Source: Catellatospora vulcania (lineage in GTDB: Bacteria > Actinomycetota > Actinomycetes > Mycobacteriales > Micromonosporaceae). Taken from it: a stretch of 64,000 nt of DNA. The notes below the pieces were generated by a model that did not search any database, was not told the DNA's origin, and saw nothing but the letters and a program-made list of their open reading frames with translations. Shown one piece after another: positions 54,225-61,874 of this stretch (its first letter is position 1; every line of letters starts with the position of its first letter). Position numbers and translations under genes: made by a program. Location: contig NZ_ML769305.1 in assembly GCF_009720385.1 (NCBI RefSeq), forward strand, positions 80,208-144,207. The letters run 5' to 3'.

Positions 54225-57191
54225 GTGTCACCAGACCTCACGCTCGGGGTCCTGTCCCCGTTCCTCGGGGGCTGGTACTACGGCGGCGTCCTGGCGGGGA
54301 TCGCGCGCGCCGCGGCGGAGGCGGGCGCGGGGATCATCGCGATCCAGACCCTGGACGCGGGCACCGAGCACATCGAGGTCACCGAGGCTCCTGAGCTGTC
54401 GTACCCGGTCGCGTGGCAGCACGTGTCCGGTTTCGTGGTGGTGCTGCAGGCGGTGACGCACCGGTACCTGCACTCGATCGAGCAGACCGGCAAGCCGCTC
54501 GTGTCGGTCAGCCACGCGCTGCACGACCTGCCCTACCCGGTGGTGATGCCGGACAACACGACCGGCGTCACCGAGGCGGTGGACCACCTCGTCGCCCACG
54601 GGCACCGCCGGATCGCCTTCGCCGGACGACTGGAGACCGGCGACATCCGCGAGCGGTACGAGGCGTACCGCGAGGCGCTGGCCGTGCACGGGATCGAGGC
54701 CGACCCGACCCTGCTGTTCTCCGCGCCGACCAACCAGGTCGACGGTGGCGAGCACGCCGCCGAGCGCATGCTGGCCGCAGGGGTGCCCTCGACCGCGGTC
54801 ATCGCGGGCACCGACGAGAACGCGACCGGCATCATGCACACGCTGGCCGCCGCGGGCCTGCGGCTGCCCGCCGACCAGGCCGTGATCGGCTTCGACGACC
54901 TGCGCTCCAGCGCGTACCTGATCCCGCGCCTGACCACGGTGCGCCAGCCGACGGAACTGGTCGGACGGACGGCCGCCACGACCCTGCTCGGCATGATCCG
55001 CGGCGACCCCGAACCGCCGGCGCGCATCCTCGTGCCCACCTCGCTCATCGTCCGCGAGTCCTGCGGGTGCAGCGGCGACGTGGCGTTCCACGCCGACATC
55101 GAGCCGCCCAGGCCGCACCGCCGCCTGGCCGACCTCATCGCCACCACCGTCGCGCCGGTGCACGGCTCGCTGTCCTCGGCCGACGCGGCCGACGTCGTGC
55201 ACGCCGCCGAGACCGTGGCCCGCGCCGTCGAGGCCGAGGCGGTCGCGCGGCGGCCCGGCTGCGAGGAGGTGCGGCTGGCGCTGGAACTGCTGCTGCGGCT
55301 GTCCGGCGGGCGGCCGGAGGCGCTGTACGAGATCGCGCAGCTGATCCGCGACTACGGCCAGCCCGCCAACGGGGTGCTGCTCATCCTCATGGAGATGCGC
55401 GGCCGGACCCTGTTCCGGGACAGCTCGCTGCTGCGCGAGACGCTGACCGCGCAGTACGAGGTCGGCATGGAACTGCTGCGCGGGCACCGCGAGCCGGCCA
55501 GGCTGGAGTGGATGCGCCGCACCTGGGTCCGCGGCGGCTGCGTCGGGCTGTGGGCCGGCGGCCTGCCGCCCTCGCTGGCCGACGCCGCCCTGGAGATCAC
55601 CGGCATGTTCCTGCCGGGCGAACCGCCGACGCCGGAGCCGTCGGTGGCGGTCAGCGCGTTCCCGCCGCTCCGGCTGCGGGAGCTGGCCGACCCGGTGGCC
55701 AACCTCATCGTGTTCGTGGTGCCGGTCAAGGGCGGGGCCAGCGACTGGGGCTTCCTCGCCGTGGTCGACTCCGTGTCCACCGGCGGCGCGACCGGGCGCG
55801 AGCCGTTCAACCAGTGGGCCGCGCTGCTCGCGGTGGCACTGGACCGGCAGGCGCTGCTCAAGGAGTCGCTGCGGCAGAAGGAGCAGCTGCGTATCGCGGC
55901 CCTCTACGACGAGCTGACCGGCCTGCCCAACCGGTCGCTGTTCCTGGACCGGCTGCGCCAGGCGATCCGCCAGTCGCGGCGGCGCAGCGGGCGTCCGTTC
56001 GGGGTGCTGTTCCTGGACCTGGACGGGTTCAAGGTGGTCAACGACAGCCTCGGCCACTCCGCCGGGGACCGGCTGCTCAAGCAGGTCGCCAAGCGGATCA
56101 GGTCCACCCTGCGCGAGTCGGACACCGTGGCCCGCTTCGGCGGCGACGAGTTCCTGGTGCTGCTCGACGACGTGACCGCGCCGCACACCCCCGCCCAGGT
56201 AGCCGAGCGGCTGCACGGGGTGCTCGCGCAACCGTTCCAGCTGCACGGCCAGGACGTCGTGGTCACCGCCAGCATCGGCATCACCATGAGCAGCCGCCGC
56301 TACAGCAACGCCGAGGACCTGCTGCGCGACGCCGACATCGCGATGTACTCGGCGAAGTCGGCGCACAAGGGCCGCCACGCCGTCTTCGACGTGGCGATGC
56401 ACGCCAAGGCGGTGACCCGGCTGCAGGTCGAGACCGAGCTGCGCCAGGGGCTCGACAACGGCGAGTTCGAGGTGCACTACCAGCCGATCGTGGCGCTGCG
56501 CTCCGGCCGGACCAAGGGGTTCGAGGCGCTGATCCGCTGGCGGCACCCGCTGCGCGGGCTGCTGTCGCCGGCCGCGTTCATGCCGGTCGCCGAGGAGACC
56601 GGCCTGATCATCCCGATCGGCAGCTGGGTCGTCGACGAGTGCTGCCGCCAGCTGGCCGCCTGGTACGCCGCCGGCGTCGCCACGCCCGGCCTGTCCGTCG
56701 CGGTCAACGTGTCCAACCGGCAGTTCTGGAGCGGCAACGTCATCGACGACATCACCGGCGCGCTCGACCGGCACCGGCCCCCGGCGGGCAGCCTCGCCGT
56801 CGAGATCACCGAGGGCGTGGTGATGGAGAACGTCGCCCCGGCCCGCGACATCCTGCACACCCTGCACGACCTCGGCTGCCAGCTGCACATCGACGACTTC
56901 GGCACCGGATACTCCTCATTGGAGGCGCTGCACCGGCTGCCCATCGACGCCCTGAAGATCGACCGGTCGTTCGTCTGGCAGATCGACACCGACCGGCGCA
57001 GCGGCGAGCTGGTGCGCACCATCGTCCTGATGGGACGCAACCTCGGCCTGGACCTCATCGCCGAGGGCATCGAGACGCCCGAGCAGCGCGACTTCCTCAT
57101 CCGGCTGGGCTGCGGGTACGGCCAGGGCTTCCTGTTCTCCCGACCGGTGCCCGCCGACGTGGCCTGCACGCTGCTCGGCGAGCCCACCTAG
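54225..57191 (+). CDS. LacI-type sugar-binding sensor fused to GGDEF and EAL domains (c-di-GMP)
   Basis: 988 residues. Residues about 5-275 are a LacI/PBP1-type ligand-binding domain (LGVLSPFLGGWYYGG ... VIGFDDLRSSAYLIPRLTTVRQP) but without the LacI helix-turn-helix. A helical linker (about 290-540) follows, then a diguanylate cyclase domain with GGDEF at 639-643 and an inhibitory RxxD site (RESD) five residues before it. The phosphodiesterase domain has EAL at 767-769, NVSNRQFW, EITEG, DDFGTGYSS, LKIDRSF and GYGQGF, all active-site elements. No membrane segment is visible, so the sensor is cytosolic. It should tune c-di-GMP in response to a sugar-like ligand; direction is unknown. GTG start with TACCGT six bases upstream. 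Confidence 0.9.
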   Translation: MSPDLTLGVLSPFLGGWYYGGVLAGIARAAAEAGAGIIAIQTLDAGTEHIEVTEAPELSYPVAWQHVSGFVVVLQAVTHRYLHSIEQTGKPLVSVSHALHDLPYPVVMPDNTTGVTEAVDHLVAHGHRRIAFAGRLETGDIRERYEAYREALAVHGIEADPTLLFSAPTNQVDGGEHAAERMLAAGVPSTAVIAGTDENATGIMHTLAAAGLRLPADQAVIGFDDLRSSAYLIPRLTTVRQPTELVGRTAATTLLGMIRGDPEPPARILVPTSLIVRESCGCSGDVAFHADIEPPRPHRRLADLIATTVAPVHGSLSSADAADVVHAAETVARAVEAEAVARRPGCEEVRLALELLLRLSGGRPEALYEIAQLIRDYGQPANGVLLILMEMRGRTLFRDSSLLRETLTAQYEVGMELLRGHREPARLEWMRRTWVRGGCVGLWAGGLPPSLADAALEITGMFLPGEPPTPEPSVAVSAFPPLRLRELADPVANLIVFVVPVKGGASDWGFLAVVDSVSTGGATGREPFNQWAALLAVALDRQALLKESLRQKEQLRIAALYDELTGLPNRSLFLDRLRQAIRQSRRRSGRPFGVLFLDLDGFKVVNDSLGHSAGDRLLKQVAKRIRSTLRESDTVARFGGDEFLVLLDDVTAPHTPAQVAERLHGVLAQPFQLHGQDVVVTASIGITMSSRRYSNAEDLLRDADIAMYSAKSAHKGRHAVFDVAMHAKAVTRLQVETELRQGLDNGEFEVHYQPIVALRSGRTKGFEALIRWRHPLRGLLSPAAFMPVAEETGLIIPIGSWVVDECCRQLAAWYAAGVATPGLSVAVNVSNRQFWSGNVIDDITGALDRHRPPAGSLAVEITEGVVMENVAPARDILHTLHDLGCQLHIDDFGTGYSSLEALHRLPIDALKIDRSFVWQIDTDRRSGELVRTIVLMGRNLGLDLIAEGIETPEQRDFLIRLGCGYGQGFLFSRPVPADVACTLLGEPT

Positions 57192-57194
57192 ACT
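57189..57194 (+). promoter_or_regulatory. Leaderless -10 element (TAGACT) overlapping a stop codon
   Basis: TAGACT begins with the TAG stop of the c-di-GMP gene and is followed by seven bases and the ATG at 57202. It could give the next gene its own leaderless transcript. Confidence 0.45.
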
Positions 57195-57201
57195 GCCGAT
57201 C

Positions 57202-57681
57202 ATGTGGCTGTTGCTGACCCTGTTCTCGGTCGCCGTGCTGGCGCTCGCCATCTGGTGGCGGTGGCGCAAGACGTCGCGCCCGGCCGCCCGCCCCGCGGGC
57301 AGACGCCCCGCCGGCAAGCGCCCGCCCGGCCGGCCCACCGCCCCGAAGAAGACGCCGACCCCGGCCGGCGGGCCGCAGCCCGGGGAGATCTGGTGGGCCG
57401 ACGTGCCCTACGAGGACGGCCCCGGGTCGAAGGTCCGCCCGTGTGTGGTGCTGCGGGCCAAGGGCAGCGCGTACGAGATCCTGAAGATCACCAGCCAGGA
57501 CCAGAGCCACCGCAGCGACCACATCGAGATCGCGACGAAGTCGTGGGACGCCGACGCCGACCACAACAGCTTCCTGGACCTCAGCGACCCGATCACCATC
57601 ACCACGGACGCCTTCGCCAACCGCGCCGGCGCCCTGGACACCCCCACCTGGCGCAAGGTCAAAGCCCTCCACAAGGCCTGA
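57202..57681 (+). CDS. Membrane-anchored MazF/PemK-like domain protein
   Basis: 159 residues. A membrane helix (about 2-20) is followed by a strongly basic, Pro-rich linker (about 21-58) and a domain starting PGEIWWADVPYEDGPGSKVRPCVVL, the signature of the PemK/MazF fold. No antitoxin gene lies beside it: the upstream neighbour is the c-di-GMP gene (10-base gap) and the downstream one is convergent. A typical MazF is about 115 residues, soluble and paired, so this may be a domesticated or non-toxic relative. Function unknown. Confidence 0.75.
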   Translation: MWLLLTLFSVAVLALAIWWRWRKTSRPAARPAGRRPAGKRPPGRPTAPKKTPTPAGGPQPGEIWWADVPYEDGPGSKVRPCVVLRAKGSAYEILKITSQDQSHRSDHIEIATKSWDADADHNSFLDLSDPITITTDAFANRAGALDTPTWRKVKALHKA

Positions 57682-57709
57682 CCCGCCCGCGCCCCGCATC
57701 CGATTTTCT

Positions 57710-57772
57710 TAGACGTCGGCCTATCCGATCGAGTTTGATCTTCGAATTCTCGATCAGATAGGCCAGCGTCTA
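57710..57772. repeat. Inverted repeat, family C, at a convergent junction
   Basis: Arms 57710-57733 and 57749-57772 pair over 24 bases with three mismatches (TAGACGTCGGCCTATCCGAT). The core GGCCTATC-GATCGAG is shared with 47836-47898. Confidence 0.8.
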
Positions 57773-57795
57773 TCAGAAGCGGGGACCGTGCGCGG

Positions 57796-58821
57796 TCAGG
57801 CCGTGGCGGTGTAGGTGTCGATTTCGGCGAGCAGGGTGGATTTGACCTGGTCGGGGGCGAAGGAGTGGCGTACGCCCTGGCGGGCCAGCTCGGCCACGCC
57901 GGCGTTGTCGAGGTCGAGCAGGCGGGCGGCGACCTCGTACTCGTTGTTGAGCGTGGTGCCGAACATCGGCGGGTCGTCGGAGTTGATGCTGACCGGCACG
58001 CCTGCGGCCACGATCGCGGCGAGCGGGTGCTCGGACAGGTCGGCCACCGCCCGGGTACGCAGGTTCGAGGTGGGGCACACCTCCAGCGGGATCGCATGCT
58101 CGGCGAGGTACGCCAGCAGCTGCGGGTCCTGGGCTGCGAAGATGCCGTGGCCGATGCGCTCGGCGCCGAGTTCGCGGATCGCGTCCCAGACGGTCTGCGC
58201 GCCGGTGGTCTCCCCCGCGTGCGGGACGCTGTGCAGCCCGGCCGCGCGGGCAGCGTCGAAGTACGGCTTGAACTGCGGCCGGGGCACGCCGATCTCGGGT
58301 CCGCCGAGGCCGAAGCTGATCAGGCCGTCCGGGCGCTGGTCGAGCGCGATGCGCAGGGTCTGCTCGGCAGAGGCCAGGCCGGCCTCGCCCGGGATGTCGA
58401 ACACCCACCGCAGCACCAGGCCCAGTTCCTTCTCCGCCTCGCGTCGCGCGTCCTCGATGGCCTCGCAGAACGCCTCGGCCGGGATGCCGCGGTTGACGCT
58501 GGAGTACGGCGTCACGGTCAGCTCGGCGTAGCGCACCTGCTGCGCGGCGAGGTCCTGGGCCACACCGTAGGTCAGCGTGCGCACGTCCTCGGCGTCGCGG
58601 ATCAGGTCGACGACGCTGAGGTAGACCTCGATGAAGTGCCTGAAGTCGGTGAAGGTGAAGTACTCGGCGAGCAGCGCGGGGTCGGCCGGCACCGGGCTGC
58701 GGCCCTCGTGCCGGGCGGCCAGCTCGGCCACGATGCGAGGGGAGGCCGAACCGACGTGGTGCACGTGCAGTTCGGCCTTGGGCAGTCCGGCCACGAAGCT
58801 CGCAAGATCGTCCTTAGCCAT
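57796..58821 (-). CDS. Adenosine deaminase-family enzyme, possibly aminodeoxyfutalosine deaminase
   Basis: 341 residues. Amidohydrolase with metal-binding KAELHVHHVGS, VPHAGETTG, catalytic region ERIGHG and NSDDPPMFGT. The sequence HVHHVGSASPRIV and FTDFRHFIEVYLSVVDLIR resemble, from memory, the Streptomyces coelicolor aminodeoxyfutalosine deaminase of the futalosine menaquinone route more than classical adenosine deaminases (HLHLEGS). No other menaquinone gene is in the window, so adenosine deaminase remains possible. TAAAGT (58828-58833) lies six bases before the ATG, which suggests leaderless transcription. Confidence 0.85.
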   Translation of the reverse strand: MAKDDLASFVAGLPKAELHVHHVGSASPRIVAELAARHEGRSPVPADPALLAEYFTFTDFRHFIEVYLSVVDLIRDAEDVRTLTYGVAQDLAAQQVRYAELTVTPYSSVNRGIPAEAFCEAIEDARREAEKELGLVLRWVFDIPGEAGLASAEQTLRIALDQRPDGLISFGLGGPEIGVPRPQFKPYFDAARAAGLHSVPHAGETTGAQTVWDAIRELGAERIGHGIFAAQDPQLLAYLAEHAIPLEVCPTSNLRTRAVADLSEHPLAAIVAAGVPVSINSDDPPMFGTTLNNEYEVAARLLDLDNAGVAELARQGVRHSFAPDQVKSTLLAEIDTYTATA

Positions 58822-58847
58822 GCCGGCACTTTACCTTCCGGGCCCGG

Positions 58848-59648
58848 TCACGGGGTCTCGGCGGTCCGGCGGCCGACGGCGAAGACGCGCCGGAACGGGA
58901 AGTCGACCACGTCCCCGTCCGCCGGGTACGCGTCGGCCAGCGCCGGCTCCAGGTCCGCGCAGTACGCCTCCCAGGCGCCCGGCGTCGCGGCGAGCGCCGC
59001 GCGCACCGGACGCAGCGCGGTGCCGGTGAGCCAGGTCAGCACGGGATGCGGGCCGCCGGTCACGGGCAGTTGGTGCACGTACGTGGTCTCCCAGGTGTCG
59101 GCCGTGCACCCGCCGGCACGCAGCAGCCGCGCGTACTCCTGCGGCCCCGGCACCGACCGGGTCTGCTCGCCGATCTCGCCGAGCAGCGCGGACCAGCGTG
59201 ATGTGAGACACAGCTCACGCAGCGCCCGGTGTGCCGGATTGTCGTGATTGCCCGGAACCTGCAGGGCCAGCCATGAGCCGGGGCGCAGTGCCCGCGCCCA
59301 CCGGCCGACCAGCTCCTCCTGGCCGGGCACCCACTGCAGCACCGCGTTCGTGACGATCACATCGACCTCCGGCCCCGGCAGGTAGTCGCGCACGTCTCCG
59401 ACGCGGTAGGCCACCGGACCCGGGCCGCCCTGGTCGGCCAGCGCCTTGTCGATCATCTCGACCGACGAGTCCACGCCGCTCACCTGGGCCCCGGGCCAGC
59501 GCGCGGCCAGCGTGGCGGTGAGGTTGCCCGGCCCGCAGCCCAGGTCGACGACCTGGCGGGGCTGCTCGGCGAGTACCCGGGCGAGCAGGTCCTGGAACGG
59601 GCGGCCGCGCTCGTCCGCGAAGCGCAGGTAGGTCTCGGGGTTCCACAT
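58848..59648 (-). CDS. tam: Trans-aconitate 2-methyltransferase-like protein
   Basis: 266 residues. SAM-binding VVDLGCGPGNLTATLAARWPGAQVSGVDSS and the Tam-typical start MWNPETYLRFADERGRPF with NAVLQWVPG and QVPGNHDNPAH. Tam methylates trans-aconitate, a spontaneous by-product of the citrate cycle that inhibits aconitase. ATG 59648 has GGAGG five bases upstream. An ACGTACGT-centred palindrome lies just before it. Confidence 0.88.
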   Translation of the reverse strand: MWNPETYLRFADERGRPFQDLLARVLAEQPRQVVDLGCGPGNLTATLAARWPGAQVSGVDSSVEMIDKALADQGGPGPVAYRVGDVRDYLPGPEVDVIVTNAVLQWVPGQEELVGRWARALRPGSWLALQVPGNHDNPAHRALRELCLTSRWSALLGEIGEQTRSVPGPQEYARLLRAGGCTADTWETTYVHQLPVTGGPHPVLTWLTGTALRPVRAALAATPGAWEAYCADLEPALADAYPADGDVVDFPFRRVFAVGRRTAETP

Positions 59649-59662
59649 GGCGGCCTCCATTA

Positions 59663-59682
59663 CAAACCGTACGTACGTCTTG
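59663..59682. promoter_or_regulatory. Candidate operator upstream of tam
   Basis: CAAACCGTACGTACGTCTTG is a 20-base near-palindrome (8 of 10 positions match) centred on ACGTACGT, 15 bases before the tam start. Its size and form fit a TetR-type site. No regulator gene is adjacent. Confidence 0.4.
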
Positions 59683-59733
59683 TTTTGAAAGATAGCGCGG
59701 CCCCTCTCGTCTCGCAACCCGGTCCCGGGACAG

Positions 59734-59773
59734 CATCGAGCCCCGCATACAGGGCATGATGCGGGGCTCGATG
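59734..59773 (-). terminator. Second hairpin between csp and tam
   Basis: A perfect 15-bp stem, CATCGAGCCCCGCAT / ATGCGGGGCTCGATG. Together with the hairpin at 59812-59835 it forms a double terminator behind the cold-shock gene. Confidence 0.65.
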
Positions 59774-59811
59774 GGCTTCGTCCGGCGGCCGTAGGCCACC
59801 TGGAACGACAA

Positions 59812-59835
59812 ACGGGCCGGTGTACACCGGCCCGT
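59812..59835 (-). terminator. Terminator of the cold-shock gene
   Basis: ACGGGCCGGTGT directly followed by its complement ACACCGGCCCGT gives a perfect 24-base palindrome. On the minus strand it is followed by TTTGT. Confidence 0.7.
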
Positions 59836-59892
59836 AAGGGTCAGACGAGCGCCGCCGGAGCACCAGGCCCCGGTGGCGTCACCTTGGGAAGA

Positions 59893-60096
59893 TCAGAGCG
59901 GGCGGACCGCGTCGGCCTGCGGGCCCTTGGCGCCCTGGACGATCTCGAACTCGACGCGCTGGTTCTCCTCGAGGCTGCGGAAGCCGCTGGCCTGGATCGC
60001 GGAGAAGTGCACGAAGACGTCAGCGCCACCACCGTCGACGGAGATGAAGCCGAAGCCCTTGTCGGCGTTGAACCACTTAACGGTTCCCTGAGCCAT
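59893..60096 (-). CDS. Cold-shock protein (CspA family)
   Basis: 67 residues, a single cold-shock domain. [20 protein letters not shown] contains RNP1 (KGFGFI), and DVFVHFSAI is RNP2. It binds single-stranded nucleic acid and acts as an RNA chaperone. ATG 60096 has AAGGAA upstream; two further in-frame start codons just before it are not family-like. A leader of about 130 bases and two terminators suggest a short, highly expressed, structured message. Confidence 0.95.
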   Translation of the reverse strand: MAQGTVKWFNADKGFGFISVDGGGADVFVHFSAIQASGFRSLEENQRVEFEIVQGAKGPQADAVRPL

Positions 60097-60234
60097 TTTC
60101 ACCATTTCCTTGCACAAACTGAACCGCGCCGCACACCTCGTGCGGGGGCTGGCCACTGAGTAGCGGCAACCGGCGGTCCTCACTTCTCAGGGAGGGCAAC
60201 GCGAGCAGACCACGTACATCAAAAACCGAGTGCC

Positions 60235-60240
60235 AGTGTA
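60235..60240 (-). promoter_or_regulatory. Candidate -10 box (TACACT) of the cold-shock gene
   Basis: TACACT on the minus strand would start transcription near 60228 and give a leader of about 130 bases, comparable to the long cspA leaders of other bacteria. The 340-base gap 60097-60436 holds this leader, the divergent sugar-transporter promoter (TACTGT at 60320-60325 as its possible -10) and the operator below. Confidence 0.4.
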
Positions 60241-60350
60241 GCCCACAACACGAGGCCGTGGGGAACCCGGATGATCGTCATTACAGGTTCCGGGGTGGTT
60301 TCCGAATCGTTACCAACCTTACTGTTGTCAGCGCTGGACAGTTCGAGACC

Positions 60351-60362
60351 GAAAGCGCTTGC
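60351..60362 (+). promoter_or_regulatory. LacI-type operator before the sugar ABC operon
   Basis: GAAAGCGCTTGC is one base from the palindrome GCAAGCGCTTGC and has the central CG typical of LacI-family sites. It lies between the candidate -10 box and the binding-protein start, where a repressor would block transcription. The regulator is not in the window. Confidence 0.5.
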
Positions 60363-60436
60363 ATGGCTTGCGTCACCTTGCGGTAGTCCGGTTCCAGGGG
60401 GCTGCGCTCCGACAAGCTCTACGAGGAGGAAACTCC

Positions 60437-61783
60437 ATGGCATCCAACAGACAGCGGCGTCTGCTCGCCTTCTCCGGTGCGGTCGTTCTGGCTCTCACCG
60501 TCGCGGCATGCGGCGGGAAGTCCGACCCCACCTCCGAGGGCAAGCTCGACACCCCCGAGTGCGCCGCCTACAAGGACTACACGGGCATCTCCGGCGAGAC
60601 CGTCACCATCTACTCCCCCATCCGCGACGCTGAGGCGGGGCTGCTGGAGGACGCCTGGAAGAAGTTCGCCGACTGCACCGGCGTGAAGATCGAGTACGAG
60701 GGCAGTGGCGAGTTCGAGGCGCAGCTGAAGGTCCGCGTGGAAGGCGGCGACGCACCTGACCTCGCCTTCATCCCGCAGCCGGGCCTGCTGGAGTTCTTCG
60801 CCAAGGGCGGCAAGCTCAAGGCCGCCGGCGAGAAGACCAAGGCCATGGCCACGCAGAACTTCTCCCCCGACTGGCTGAAGTACGGCACCGTCAACGGCAC
60901 CCTGTACGGCGCCCCGCTGGGCGCCAACGTGAAGTCGTTCGTGTGGTACTCCCCGTCCCTGTTCAAGGAGAAGGGCTGGACCGTCCCGGGGACCTGGGAC
61001 GAGATGATCGCGCTCAGCGAGAAGATGGTGACCGCGGGCATCAAGCCGTGGTGCGCGGGCATCGGCTCGCAGGACGCGACCGGCTGGCCGGCCACCGACT
61101 GGATCGAGGACGTGCTGCTGCGCGAGCAGGGCCCGGACGTGTACGACCAGTGGGTCACGCACGCGATCCCGTTCAACGACCCGCGGATCGTCTCGGCGAC
61201 CGACCGGGTGGGCTCGATCCTGAAGAACGAGAAGTACGTCAACGGCGGCCTCGGCGGCGTGAAGTCCATCGCCACCACCACCTTCCAGGACGGCGGCCTG
61301 CCGGTCGTCCAGAAGAAGTGCGGCATGCACCGCCAGGCGTCCTTCTACGCCAACCAGTGGCCCAAGGGCACCAAGGTGGCCGAGGACGGCGACGCGTTCG
61401 CCTTCTACCTGCCGGCGATCGACCCGGCCAAGGGCAAGCCGGTGCTGGGCGGCGGCGAGTTCGTCGGCGCGTTCACCGACACCCCGGCCGTGCAGGCGGT
61501 GCAGACCTACCTGGCCAGCCCCGACTTCGCCAACAGCCGGGCCAAGCTGAACAACTGGATCTCCGCCAACAAGGGCCTGGACGTGGCGAACGTGTCCAAC
61601 CCGATCGACAAGGTGGCGGTCGGCATCCTGCAGGACAGCGGCGCGGTGTTCCGCTTCGACGGCTCGGACCTGATGCCCGCCGCCGTCGGCGCGAACTCCT
61701 TCTGGAAGGGCATGACCAACTGGATCAACGGCACCGACACCAAGGCCACCCTCGACTTCATCGAGGGCACCTGGCCCAAGTGA
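60437..61783 (+). CDS. Sugar ABC transporter substrate-binding lipoprotein (alpha-glucoside type)
   Basis: 448 residues. Lipobox VAAC (Cys25) after a short signal, then a type II extracellular solute-binding fold (family 1): VTIYSPIRDAEAGLLEDAW, PDLAFIPQPGLLEFFA, KSFVWYSPSLFKEKGW, GEFVGAFTDTPAVQAVQTYL. The overall form resembles the AglE/ThuE alpha-glucoside binding proteins; the true sugar is not certain. GAGGAGGAA lies six bases before ATG 60437. First gene of the operon; a 13-bp hairpin separates it from the permeases. No ATPase gene is included, so a shared MsiK-like ATPase is likely. Confidence 0.88.
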   Translation: MASNRQRRLLAFSGAVVLALTVAACGGKSDPTSEGKLDTPECAAYKDYTGISGETVTIYSPIRDAEAGLLEDAWKKFADCTGVKIEYEGSGEFEAQLKVRVEGGDAPDLAFIPQPGLLEFFAKGGKLKAAGEKTKAMATQNFSPDWLKYGTVNGTLYGAPLGANVKSFVWYSPSLFKEKGWTVPGTWDEMIALSEKMVTAGIKPWCAGIGSQDATGWPATDWIEDVLLREQGPDVYDQWVTHAIPFNDPRIVSATDRVGSILKNEKYVNGGLGGVKSIATTTFQDGGLPVVQKKCGMHRQASFYANQWPKGTKVAEDGDAFAFYLPAIDPAKGKPVLGGGEFVGAFTDTPAVQAVQTYLASPDFANSRAKLNNWISANKGLDVANVSNPIDKVAVGILQDSGAVFRFDGSDLMPAAVGANSFWKGMTNWINGTDTKATLDFIEGTWPK

Positions 61784-61800
61784 GCCACTAGTTGATCTTT

Positions 61801-61841
61801 CTACGCCGTGTGGGTCCCGGTCCGGGGTCCACACGGCGTAG
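61801..61841 (+). other. Hairpin between binding-protein and permease genes
   Basis: CTACGCCGTGTGG (61801-61813) pairs perfectly with CCACACGGCGTAG (61829-61841), 17 bases after the binding-protein stop. It is placed to stop part of the transcripts or protect the upstream message, giving more binding protein than permease. Confidence 0.7.
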
Positions 61842-61874
61842 TCTTCCTCCCGTCCGGTCCCCGAGGAGACACGC

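Noticed and set aside
57202..57681. Toxin-antitoxin pair
   Set aside because: Only a PemK/MazF-like domain is present. No small DNA-binding antitoxin frame lies on either side.
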